A stretch of DNA of 64,000 nucleotides from Actinomycetospora callitridis. Its GTDB lineage: Bacteria; Actinomycetota; Actinomycetes; Mycobacteriales; Pseudonocardiaceae. The translations under genes were made by a program, and so were the position numbers. The DNA lies in assembly GCF_028737265.1 (NCBI RefSeq), contig NZ_JAQZAK010000007.1, positions 186,001-250,000 on the forward strand, given 5' to 3'. Shown here one piece after another: positions 50,603 through 59,113 of the stretch. Within the stretch, counting starts at the first letter, position 1; each line of letters begins with the position of its first letter. Below the pieces are notes generated by a model, which worked only from the letters and a program-made list of their open reading frames with translations, searched no databases and was not told the DNA's origin.

Positions 50603-52213
50603 TCAGTCGTCCCGCAGCGCGCGGCGCAGGATCTTGCCGGTGGTGGTGCGGGGCAGCTCGTCCAGGAACTCGATCTCCCGCGGGACCTCGTGGGCGGCCA
50701 GCCGCGACCGCACGTGGGCGCGCAGCCGGTCGGCGAGCTCCGCGGACGCGGTGACCCCGGGGCGCAGCACGACGAAGGCCTTGGGGACCTGCCCGCGCCG
50801 CTCGTCCGGCACGCCGACGACCGCGGCCATCGCGACGGCTTCGTGCCCGCCGAGGCTCTGCTCGATCTCGCCGGGGCCGATCCGGTAGCCGGCCGAGGTG
50901 ATGACGTCGTCCTTGCGGGACTCGAACCAGACGTAGCCGTCCGCGTCCTGCCGGGCCAGGTCGCCGGTGAGCAGCCAGTTCCCGAGGTACTTGGCCTCCG
51001 TCGCCTCCGGGTTGCGCCAGTACTCCAGCATCGTGGAAGGCGTTCGGCGGTCGAGGGCGAGCTCGCCGACCGTGTCGATCACGGGCGCGCCGTCGTCGTC
51101 GAGCACGACGGCGGTGAACCCGGGCAGCGCCTTGCCCAAGGATCCCGGACGGACCGGGTACACCGACGCGCAGTTGCCGATGCAGGCGTTGAGCTCGGTC
51201 TGCCCGTAGCCCTCGTTCACGGTCGCGCCGAAGAACTCCTCGCTCCACTTCAGCAGGTCGGCGCCCAGGGCCTCGCCGCCCGACGCGACCGAGCGGAACA
51301 CGAACCCGTCGCCGTCGATCCCGGACGCGCGGATCACCCGCAGCGCGGTGGCCGGCAGCAGGGTGAGCGTCACGCCGAACTCGCGCATCAGCCACACCGC
51401 GCGCTCGGCGGTGAACGCCGGTTCGCGGTCGACGACCACGGGCAGGCCGTGGAACCAGGCCGGCACCAGGATGTCCATGATCCCGGCGATCCACGCCCAG
51501 TCGGCCGGGGACCACAGCACGTCGTGGGCCTTCGGGTAGAACTCGAAGATCGCCTCGAAGGCGGGCAGGTGCCCGAAGACGATGCGGTGGGCGTGCAGCG
51601 CGCCCTTGGGATCGCCGGTCGTGCCCGAGGTGTAGATCAGGAACGCCGGGTCCTCCGCGGCCGTGTCCACCGGCGTGAACTCCGGGGACGCCGCGGCCAG
51701 CGCGTCCTCGTAGGAGTCCGCGCCCGCGCCGCCGATCACCAGCAGCGGCACCTGCTCGCCGCCGTCGTCGAGCGCCTCGCGCACCCGGTCCGCGTTCGCT
51801 GCGGCCGTCACCACGGCCTTCGCGCCGGCGTCGCGCAGCCGGTAGCGCAGCGCGTCCGGGCCGAACAGCGCCGACAGGGGCAGCGCGATCGCGCCCATCC
51901 GGAACATCGCGACGAAGCCGACACCGGTCTCGAACGAGGCCGGGCTGACGAGACCCACGACGTCGCCCCGCCCCACCCCGAGCGCGGTCAGCGCGTTCGC
52001 GAGCCGGTTCGAGGCCTCGGTCACCTCGCCGAACGTGTGGTCGCGTGAGCTCCGGTCCACCTCGACGACCGTGAGCGCCCGCGCGCCCGGGTCCTGCCGG
52101 TCGGCGCACGCCACCCCGAGGTTGAATCGTTCCGGGATGTCCATGGTGGCGAAGTCGACCTGGCGCCACAGCTCGTCGTAGCCCGGGGCCGGGGTCAGCA
52201 GCGGACGCTCCAC
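50603..52213 (-). CDS. Acyl-CoA synthetase (AMP-binding)
   Basis: 536 residues from GTG, chosen because CGGGAG lies just upstream and the longer frame is low-complexity. The AMP-binding signature is 'FLIYTSGTTGDPKGALHAHRI', with 'VNEGYGQTELNACIGNC' and the 'LLTGDLARQDADGYVWFESRKDDVITSAGYRIGPGEIE' hinge. The C-terminal Lys is in 'TTTGKILRRALR'. It resembles the acetyl-/medium-chain acyl-CoA synthetase (ACSM-like) branch. Substrate chain length cannot be read from sequence. Confidence 0.92.
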   Translation of the reverse strand: MERPLLTPAPGYDELWRQVDFATMDIPERFNLGVACADRQDPGARALTVVEVDRSSRDHTFGEVTEASNRLANALTALGVGRGDVVGLVSPASFETGVGFVAMFRMGAIALPLSALFGPDALRYRLRDAGAKAVVTAAANADRVREALDDGGEQVPLLVIGGAGADSYEDALAAASPEFTPVDTAAEDPAFLIYTSGTTGDPKGALHAHRIVFGHLPAFEAIFEFYPKAHDVLWSPADWAWIAGIMDILVPAWFHGLPVVVDREPAFTAERAVWLMREFGVTLTLLPATALRVIRASGIDGDGFVFRSVASGGEALGADLLKWSEEFFGATVNEGYGQTELNACIGNCASVYPVRPGSLGKALPGFTAVVLDDDGAPVIDTVGELALDRRTPSTMLEYWRNPEATEAKYLGNWLLTGDLARQDADGYVWFESRKDDVITSAGYRIGPGEIEQSLGGHEAVAMAAVVGVPDERRGQVPKAFVVLRPGVTASAELADRLRAHVRSRLAAHEVPREIEFLDELPRTTTGKILRRALRDD

Positions 52214-52450
52214 GACGACTCCCGCAGGTCCACGACGATGAGGACCGCTCCACGGTAGGGCGCGGACGGTGGCGTGGATAGCTCCGGTCGGCGGTCGAGA
52301 GCCGATCCGAATCGGTTGCCAGCTCCGCGGACCCACCACCCGCCGCGTCACCGCGTCGCCGCGAAGCACGAGGCCACGAGCACGGGATGTGGGGCGGTCC
52401 GAGCCGGAAAGGCCGCGGCGACCGCCGTCGGCGATCGGTGCACGCCGACG

Positions 52451-53617
52451 TCAGCCGACGGCGGTCGCGTCCCGGTCGCGCACTGTCGTCGTGGTCGTGG
52501 CGCCCGTCGATCGAGAACGCGTCCGGGCGTCCGCCGAGACCGGAGCGCGGTGTTGGCCGTGCTCACGCAGGACCCTTCCTTCCCCCACCAGCACGGAGCC
52601 GTCGCGGATGGCCGCCGGCTGCGCGCCCTGGGGCTCCCCGATCGGCGCGGGGACCACGCCGGGGCCAGAAGCCGGGCCCGACGCGACATCGGGCTCAGCA
52701 CCCGGAACGGGTTCACCACCCGGAACGGGCTCACCACCCGGAACGGGCTCGGGACCGGGGCGAGGTTCGGGACCGGGGCGAGGTTCAGGCTCGGCCCCGG
52801 GGCGGGGTTCGGACTCGTCCCCCGAGCCCACGTCCGGTAGCGCGACGGGCCCGGAGACGGCTCCCGAGGAGTCCTCCGCGCCCGCGGCGGCGGGCAGGAC
52901 GTCGGACTCCGGGGCGGCCTGGTCCCTCGGCATCGTGGGCCCCGCAGGCTCGTCGAGGGCCAGCACCGGCGCGTCACCCCTCGAATCGGCGCAGCTCACG
53001 ATCGAGGTGCGGTCGGGGACCTCGACGTAGAGGAGTGAGACGTACAAGCCGTCGGCGGTCCGGAGCCACATGTCGGAGTGCGCGCCGGACTCGTCGGTGA
53101 CCACGTCTCCGGTCCGGGCACAAGTGAGCGCCAACCGCGATCCGCGGGCTGCCGTGTCGCGCGAGGTCTCGGCGATCGCTTGAGGCGCCGACCGGAGGTT
53201 GACCCCCGCGGCCCCGACGTCGTGCACGACGCCCGTCCACGAGACGGGAGCAACGGCAACGGCCTCCGTCGACTGTCCCTGGCCCGTCCACCACGCGATC
53301 GCGCTGGCCAGGACGAACGCCTGCGCGAGACCGGCCACACCGATCAGGCACCGACGTACACCCCGCCGCCGCGTCTGCAGGCGCACACGCCTCCCCGCGT
53401 TCCCGAGCCTGTCGGAGAACGTGGGCTCCCCCGGAGGGTGCGCGGAAAGATCGTTCGAAGGCGTGGCTGCTGCGGCGGCGACGGGCCGCCGCACCGGCGT
53501 CATTGTGATCAACCCTCGCTGGCTCGGTCCCCGCACCGGCTCCGACAGGGACGTCGTCGCCGCGTCCAGGCTCCGCTGCGACGGACCCTGCGCCCCATCC
53601 CCCTTGGACGTCACCAT
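52451..53617 (-). CDS. Membrane-anchored SH3-like protein with proline-rich repeats
   Basis: 388 residues from ATG with GGGGGAG upstream. A ~95-residue cytoplasmic N-terminus is followed by one transmembrane helix ('CLIGVAGLAQAFVLASAIAWW', about 90-110), an SH3b-like domain ('VHDVGAAGVNLRSAPQA...LALTCARTGDVVTDESGAHSDMWLRTADGLYVSLLYVEV'), then acidic/Pro repeats (EPRPG, EPVPGG). It lies 46 bp downstream of a Ser/Thr kinase in the same direction; the N-terminus is rich in Ser/Thr and is a plausible substrate. Function inferred only. Confidence 0.8.
   Translation of the reverse strand: MVTSKGDGAQGPSQRSLDAATTSLSEPVRGPSQRGLITMTPVRRPVAAAAATPSNDLSAHPPGEPTFSDRLGNAGRRVRLQTRRRGVRRCLIGVAGLAQAFVLASAIAWWTGQGQSTEAVAVAPVSWTGVVHDVGAAGVNLRSAPQAIAETSRDTAARGSRLALTCARTGDVVTDESGAHSDMWLRTADGLYVSLLYVEVPDRTSIVSCADSRGDAPVLALDEPAGPTMPRDQAAPESDVLPAAAGAEDSSGAVSGPVALPDVGSGDESEPRPGAEPEPRPGPEPRPGPEPVPGGEPVPGGEPVPGAEPDVASGPASGPGVVPAPIGEPQGAQPAAIRDGSVLVGEGRVLREHGQHRAPVSADARTRSRSTGATTTTTVRDRDATAVG
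52700..52789. repeat. Five 18-bp repeats in the SH3-like gene
   Basis: Five consecutive 18-bp units of the type ACCCGGAACGGGCTCACC (last two diverged) encode repeated EPVPGGE/EPRPGPE hexapeptides on the minus strand. Confidence 0.85.
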
Positions 53618-53663
53618 GGAACTCCCCCTGATCGAACTCGTGATCGCACCCCGTATCGGTGGA

Positions 53664-55178
53664 TCACCCGGAAGAGTTACCTGATCCTTGAGATTGATCA
53701 GCGACGACACCGAAAGTGACCTGCTCGCCCACGACGGACGTCACGGTCGCCCGGAGCGTCTGGGACCGCTCGCGCACCGTTGCCGTGCAGTCGAGGGTGG
53801 CGCCGACCACGGCCGGAAGAGATTCCGGGCACTTCACGGCGCCGGCAGGGAGGCCCGTCGTCGCCACCATCTGGCTCTCGACCCGCGCCGCGGACACGAA
53901 AGGCTGCCTGCTGTTCCTCGCGGCGAGGACGCCGCCGACCGAGACGACGAGGGTGAGCAGCACCCCGAGAACCACGGCCGACGTCGCTGCGCGCCGGGTC
54001 ACGCCGGTCGATCGGCGACGCACTGCGACTCCCACGACCGCGCCGACCGGCGGGAGCACCACGGCGAGGACGATCGCCATCAGCATCGTCCGATAGCGCG
54101 GCGGGGCCGGTCTCGTCGCGGTGTCCTGGTTCCGTTCGATCTTGCCAGCGGCGGGTCCCGGCGACGGAACGTCTCGGAGCGGAGAGGACGGAGGGACGAG
54201 TGGCGAACCTCGACGACGGGAGACCGACGCGACATCGGGTGCCTCGCGCGTTGCTCGGCGCGTCTGCATCGGCGGCGGCGGCGCTGCCGTGACCGCATGT
54301 GCCGTCGCGGCAGGTCGAGGACGACCGACGAGGGTCCGCCGCGACGCCGCGACGAACTCACCCACGCTCGACGGCCGCCCGTCGGCCCGCTTGGCCAGGG
54401 CGGCCAGCACGACGTCGTCGAGGCCGGCGGGAAGGTCGTCAACCAGCGCCGAGGGCCGAGGCGGCGGTTCCTGCAGGTGAGCCACCATGATCGCGGCCTT
54501 GTGACCCACGAAGGGCGGCCTGCCCGTCACGAGTTCGAAGAGCACGCAGCCCAGCGCGTACACATCGAGGCGATGATCGAATCGCTCCGCCCGGAGCTGC
54601 TCCGGCGCCATGTACGCAGGCGTCCCGGGAGAGGCACCCGACGCGGTGAGGCTCCCGGTCGACTCGCGGATGTGGACGATGCCGAAGTCGGCGAGGTACG
54701 CGAAGTCGCGGCGCCCGAGGAGCACGTTCGACGGCTTGACGTCGCGATGGACGAGCCCCGCCCTGTGGGCCGCTCCCAGGGCATCGGCCACCTGCTCGAT
54801 GATCTCTATGGCCGAGATCGGCTGAAGTCGGCCGGCACGCGCAAGCCGGGCGCCGAGGTCCTGCCCCCTCACCAGGCGCATGTCGATGAACATGCGGTCG
54901 TCGATCACCCCGAAGTCGTGGATCGGGATGACGTGGGGGGAGTCGAGCTCTCCGACGGTTCGGGACTCGCGGCGAAAGCGCTTCCGAGTATCCGGGTCGC
55001 TCTGCGCCTCGGGGTGGAGGCGCTTGAGGGCGACGGTGCGCTCGCGTCGCGTGTCGAACGCCTCGTGGACCTCCCCCATCCCCCCGCGACCGAGCAGGCG
55101 GCGCAGGCGGTACGGCCCGAACTCCTCCACCGACGGACCCACCTCCCCCGCAGTCCGCGTCACGCGGGGTGATCGCAT
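53664..55178 (-). CDS. Membrane Ser/Thr protein kinase with DUF4333 tail
   Basis: 504 residues. The kinase domain is complete: glycine loop 'GRGGMGEV' (30-37), Lys52, 'HRDVKPSN' (Asp146), DFG (164-166), and 'APEQ' (191). After a Pro-rich juxtamembrane segment there are two hydrophobic helices (about 366-390 and 398-420) and an extracellular DUF4333-like domain ('MVATTGLPAGAVKCPESLPAVVGATLDCTATV') instead of PASTA repeats. ATG at 55178 has no clear ribosome-binding site; GTG at residue 17 is an alternative. It is upstream of the SH3-like gene. Confidence 0.9.
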   Translation of the reverse strand: MRSPRVTRTAGEVGPSVEEFGPYRLRRLLGRGGMGEVHEAFDTRRERTVALKRLHPEAQSDPDTRKRFRRESRTVGELDSPHVIPIHDFGVIDDRMFIDMRLVRGQDLGARLARAGRLQPISAIEIIEQVADALGAAHRAGLVHRDVKPSNVLLGRRDFAYLADFGIVHIRESTGSLTASGASPGTPAYMAPEQLRAERFDHRLDVYALGCVLFELVTGRPPFVGHKAAIMVAHLQEPPPRPSALVDDLPAGLDDVVLAALAKRADGRPSSVGEFVAASRRTLVGRPRPAATAHAVTAAPPPPMQTRRATREAPDVASVSRRRGSPLVPPSSPLRDVPSPGPAAGKIERNQDTATRPAPPRYRTMLMAIVLAVVLPPVGAVVGVAVRRRSTGVTRRAATSAVVLGVLLTLVVSVGGVLAARNSRQPFVSAARVESQMVATTGLPAGAVKCPESLPAVVGATLDCTATVRERSQTLRATVTSVVGEQVTFGVVADQSQGSGNSSG

Positions 55179-55252
55179 TCACCGCGCCGATCGTTAGCCG
55201 GGCCTCTGGCTGACGGAGGCGGGGTGGCGACCGGCCAGGAGCCGCCGCGTCG

Positions 55253-57706
55253 TCAGCGCCTCGGGTCCTCCGGCCACGCGTGCTTGGGGTAGCGGCCCCG
55301 CAGCTCCGCGCGCACCTGCGGGTAGCCGGAGTCCCAGAACGACGCGAGGTCGGCGGTCACCGCCACCGGCCGTCCCGCGGGTGAGAGCAGGTGGACGACG
55401 ACCGGGACCCCGGCCAGGACGGGGGCCCGCTCCCACCCGAACGCCTGCTGGACCTTGAGCGCCACGACGGGGGCCGCGGGGTCGGTGTAGTCGACGCGGA
55501 CGCTGCGTCCCGACGGGGTCGTGACCGTGGTCGGCGCGAGCTCGTCGAGCCGGCCGGCCTCCGACCACGGCACGAGGTGGCGCAGCGCCGACGCGACCTT
55601 CACCCGCGCGGCGTCCGCCCGGCGGCGCACCCGCGTGAGGTCGAGCCACTCGTCGAGACGGGACAGCAGGGCCTCGTCGTCGACGGCGGGCCACGGGTCG
55701 CCCCGCGCCGCGTGCAGGAACGCCAGCCGGGCCCGCAGCGCCGTCGCCGCGTCGTCCCAGCGCAGCAGCCCGAGCCCCTCGGCGGCCAGGCCGTCGCGCA
55801 CCGCGGCCGCGACCGCCGCCGGGTCGGGGTGGGCCAGGGGCCGGCGGGTCAGCACGATCGCGCCGAGGCGCTCGCGGCGCTCCGCCACGACGTCGCCGCC
55901 CTCCCAGGCCACCACCGCGTCGTCGTGCCACCAGCCCGCGGCGGCCTCCCGGGCGAGGTCCTCGTCGACCGGCACGGCGAGCCGCACCCGCGCCACCCGG
56001 TCGCCGGGACCGCGTACGGCGTCCGCCACGGCGATCCACGGGCTGCCCCGCAGCCGCGACCCGGCGGCGAGCTCGACCCCGGTGCCCCCCGTCGTCAGGT
56101 ACTCCCGGGCGTCGGCCCCGCGGGCGCGGGCGAGGCGGTCGGGGTAGGCGAGGGCGACGACCGAGGCCACGCCCCGCGAGCGCGTCCCACCGCTCCGGCG
56201 ACGGGGACCGCTGTCCTGCCGAAGCCTCCGGACCTCCGCCCGCCACCGCGGATCGTTCGTGGCCCGGGCCGTGCGCAGGAGCTCCTCGAGGTCGTCGGAG
56301 TCGCCCCGCACGTCGGCGGCGAGCAGCGCCACCACCTCGGTCGCGGTGTCCGCCCCGACGGCCTCCGCGCCGTCGAGCAGCGCGCGCCCGAGCCGGGGGT
56401 GCACGCCGGCCGTCGCCACCGACCGCCCCCGCTCCGTGATGCGACCGTCGTCGCCGACCAGCCCCAGCCCGCGCAGCACCTCCCGCGCGGCGTCGAACGC
56501 CACGGCCGGCGGCGGGTCGAGCAGGGCCAGCCCCGCGGCGTCCGGCGTGCCCCACCGCGCGAGCTGCAGCGCGAAGCCGGCCAGATCGGCGTGCGCCACC
56601 TCCGGGGCGTCGTCGCGGTCGCGGTGCGCGTGCTCGGCCTCCGACCAGCAGCGGAACACGGTCCCGGCGGCCTCCCGACCCGCGCGCCCGGCGCGCTGCG
56701 TCGCCGACGCCTGGGACGCGAGCACCGTGACCAGGGCGTCGAGGCCGCGCGCATGGTCGGTCCACGGCCGCCGCGAGAGCCCGGCGTCGACGACGACCCG
56801 CACCCCCGGCACGGTCAGGCTCGTCTCGGCGATCGACGTCGCGAGCACGACACGGCGACGGCCCGTCCCGCCGCCCAGCACGGCGTCCTGGTGCGCCGCG
56901 TCCTGCCCGCCGTGCAGCGTGAGGACCTCGGCGTCGACGCGGCCCAGGCGGCGGGCGACGTCGTCGATCTCCCGGCGACCGGGCAGGAACACGAGCACGT
57001 CGCCGACGGCCTCGGTCACGGCGCGCCGCACGACCGCGCTCACGTGGTCGAGGAACGCCGGCTCCACCCGCATCCCACGCGGCGGCGGGACGGGACGCGG
57101 GGGCGGGCTCCAGACGACGTCGACGGGGTGCATCGGGTCGGGGGCGGTGACGACCGGTCCGTCGAGGGCGACGGCCAGGTCGTCGGCGGCCGCCGTGGCG
57201 GACGTGGCGAGCAGGCGCAGGTCCGGGCGCAGGGCGGCGCGCGCGTCGACGCCGAAGGCGAGCGCGAGGTCGGTGTCGAGGTGGCGCTCGTGGCACTCGT
57301 CGAGGACGACGGCGTCGACCCCCGCGAGCTCCGGGTCGCGCTGGAGCCGGGCCACGAGCAGCCCCGTCGTGACGACCTCCACCCGCGTCTCCGGTCCGGT
57401 GCGCCGCTCGCCGCGGATCGCGTAGCCGACGCGCCCGCCCACCGGCTCGCCGAGCAGCCACGCCATCCGCTGGGCCGCGGCACGGACGGCGACGCGACGC
57501 GGCTCGGCGACGAGGACCCGCCCGCGCACCGACCCGGCCAGCGCGAGCGGCACCAGCGTCGTCTTGCCGGTGCCGGGCGGGGCGACGAGGACGGCGGCCC
57601 CGCGCTCGTCCAGCGCCGCCTCGAGCTCCGGGAGCGCCGCGCGCACCGGAAGGTCGAGGTCGACCTCGTCGATCACACCTGCCGGTCTACCAGTCCCTCG
57701 ACTCAT
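55253..57706 (-). CDS. hrpB: ATP-dependent helicase HrpB
   Basis: 817 residues from ATG (a GTG start at 57676 gives 807; neither has a clear ribosome-binding site). Helicase motifs are Walker A 'APPGTGKTTLVPLAL', the DEAH-type 'DECHERHLDTDLALAFG', 'VLVFLPGRREID', and the arginine-rich 'ATSIAETSLTVPGVRVVVDAG...QRAGRAGR'. The C-terminal half ('YPDRLAR.RG', 'SPWIAVADA', 'PWSEAGRLDELAPTTVTTPSGRSVRVDYTDPAAPVVALKVQQAFGW') is the HrpB-specific domain. It is an RNA helicase-like enzyme of unclear cellular target. It is 74 bp after the kinase start region on the opposite side of no other gene. Confidence 0.93.
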   Translation of the reverse strand: MSRGTGRPAGVIDEVDLDLPVRAALPELEAALDERGAAVLVAPPGTGKTTLVPLALAGSVRGRVLVAEPRRVAVRAAAQRMAWLLGEPVGGRVGYAIRGERRTGPETRVEVVTTGLLVARLQRDPELAGVDAVVLDECHERHLDTDLALAFGVDARAALRPDLRLLATSATAAADDLAVALDGPVVTAPDPMHPVDVVWSPPPRPVPPPRGMRVEPAFLDHVSAVVRRAVTEAVGDVLVFLPGRREIDDVARRLGRVDAEVLTLHGGQDAAHQDAVLGGGTGRRRVVLATSIAETSLTVPGVRVVVDAGLSRRPWTDHARGLDALVTVLASQASATQRAGRAGREAAGTVFRCWSEAEHAHRDRDDAPEVAHADLAGFALQLARWGTPDAAGLALLDPPPAVAFDAAREVLRGLGLVGDDGRITERGRSVATAGVHPRLGRALLDGAEAVGADTATEVVALLAADVRGDSDDLEELLRTARATNDPRWRAEVRRLRQDSGPRRRSGGTRSRGVASVVALAYPDRLARARGADAREYLTTGGTGVELAAGSRLRGSPWIAVADAVRGPGDRVARVRLAVPVDEDLAREAAAGWWHDDAVVAWEGGDVVAERRERLGAIVLTRRPLAHPDPAAVAAAVRDGLAAEGLGLLRWDDAATALRARLAFLHAARGDPWPAVDDEALLSRLDEWLDLTRVRRRADAARVKVASALRHLVPWSEAGRLDELAPTTVTTPSGRSVRVDYTDPAAPVVALKVQQAFGWERAPVLAGVPVVVHLLSPAGRPVAVTADLASFWDSGYPQVRAELRGRYPKHAWPEDPRR

Positions 57707-57808
57707 CCGAGCCGGGTGATGCGGGCGTGGGCCGGCACGACTTGTCTCGACCCTGATGACGGACCCACGCACCTCCGCCGCGATCTGCCGTCGTCCGAGG
57801 GAGTCGCG

Positions 57809-59113
57809 ATGTCCGCCGTCGATGATCTGACGGAGCTGGTCGAGCGCGCGGGTGCCGCCGAGCGGACCGCCCTCGCGTCGAGATGGAAGGAACGCGAGGA
57901 CGTCGACGCTCTCCGGCGCCGTGTGGAGGGCGCCATCACCGAGCAGCACCAGCTGGAGAAGCTCTCCCCCGGGCCCGTCCTGAGCGATCGGCGCGCCCGT
58001 CTCCGGGACGCCTTCCTCGACGAGGGGCTCCGCAGCGCGCCACCTCCGGCGGTCGATCACGCCGACGCCGCGCGGGCCGAGGCGGAGGCCGCCGGCGCCG
58101 TGACCGTCGCGCGGCTGGCGTTGTTCGAAGCGCATCTCGCGGTCCTCGACGCCCGGCTCGCCCGCATCGACGCCGGCGAGGCCGAGCCCGGCGCGGAGGC
58201 GATCGACGGCCACACCCCGCTGCAGGGACGCAACGCGGTCACCCGGCACGGGCCCGCGCTGGCGAACGGCGTGCGCGGCGAGATCGTGTACATGCTCGCG
58301 CGCAAGCCGCGCTCGCTCCTCACGAGCCTGGCGATCGGCCTCGCGCTGGGCCTGCTCTACCTCGGCTTCATCCGGGTGTTCCAGTGGGACAGGGCCCAGG
58401 CGTGGCTGCCCTACCTCGGGCTGTGGGCGATCTCGGTCGTCATGGGCGGCGCGGTGTGCCTCAACGCCATGAGCTTCGACGCCATGCGCGTGCGGGCCGC
58501 TCTGGACAGCGGGGCGCGGCTCTGGCATCTGCTGGTGACCAAGAACCTGGCCCTGGTCTGTCTCGTCGCCCCGATCGGCTTCCTGCTCAGCGGCCTGCTC
58601 GCCTGGCGGGCCGGCAACCTCGACGCGTTCTTCAAGGCCTGCGCCCTGATGATCTCGTTCATCCTGCTCTGGCTGGGGGTCGGCAACGTGCTGTCCGTCG
58701 TCGTGCCCATCCGGGACGAGCCGATCCTGCGTCGCCGGAAGGACGGCACCCTCAAACAGTTCGCGATCGTCTTCGCCGTGTCCTACGCGATCGGCTACAT
58801 CGTGAACATCATGCTGATCTGGCGTGTCTTCGCGGCCCAGGAGTGGGCGGCGCGCCTGGGCAGCGCGATCCTTCCGGCGATCTTCGTCATCGTCAGCAGC
58901 GCCTCGATGTGGATCCTCCTGACCATCGTCGCGGTCGCGCTGTCCCAGCAGCCGAAGATCCGACGGGCCCTGATGAAGGAGCTCGCCGACTTCCAGTCGA
59001 ACGCCGAGGCACAGGCGCTCGCCCGGGAGACCGACCAGGCCCGGACGAGCGTCGCCTCGGCGGCGGAGCCGACGACGGAGACGGCGGAACCGGGAGCGTC
59101 AGCCGCGCGGTGA
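57809..59113 (+). CDS. Polytopic membrane protein
   Basis: 434 residues from ATG behind GAGGGAG. A long soluble, helical and coiled-coil-prone N-terminal region (about 1-150: 'ELVERAGAAERTALASRWKEREDVDALRRRVEGAITEQHQLEKL') precedes about six hydrophobic helices (about 175-395) resembling an ABC-2-type permease arrangement, and ends in a charged Ala/Thr tail. I do not recognise a named family. Divergent from hrpB; the 3' end overlaps the convergent fusion gene by 15 bp. Confidence 0.82.
   Translation: MSAVDDLTELVERAGAAERTALASRWKEREDVDALRRRVEGAITEQHQLEKLSPGPVLSDRRARLRDAFLDEGLRSAPPPAVDHADAARAEAEAAGAVTVARLALFEAHLAVLDARLARIDAGEAEPGAEAIDGHTPLQGRNAVTRHGPALANGVRGEIVYMLARKPRSLLTSLAIGLALGLLYLGFIRVFQWDRAQAWLPYLGLWAISVVMGGAVCLNAMSFDAMRVRAALDSGARLWHLLVTKNLALVCLVAPIGFLLSGLLAWRAGNLDAFFKACALMISFILLWLGVGNVLSVVVPIRDEPILRRRKDGTLKQFAIVFAVSYAIGYIVNIMLIWRVFAAQEWAARLGSAILPAIFVIVSSASMWILLTIVAVALSQQPKIRRALMKELADFQSNAEAQALARETDQARTSVASAAEPTTETAEPGASAAR

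Noticed and set aside
55194..57461. 755-codon frame within hrpB
   Set aside because: Same-strand shadow frame with extreme Arg/Gly/Ala content; the HrpB frame carries all helicase motifs.
55391..59113. Start of the six-helix membrane protein extended upstream across hrpB
   Set aside because: The upstream 800 codons are antisense to hrpB; ATG at 57809 has a good ribosome-binding site.
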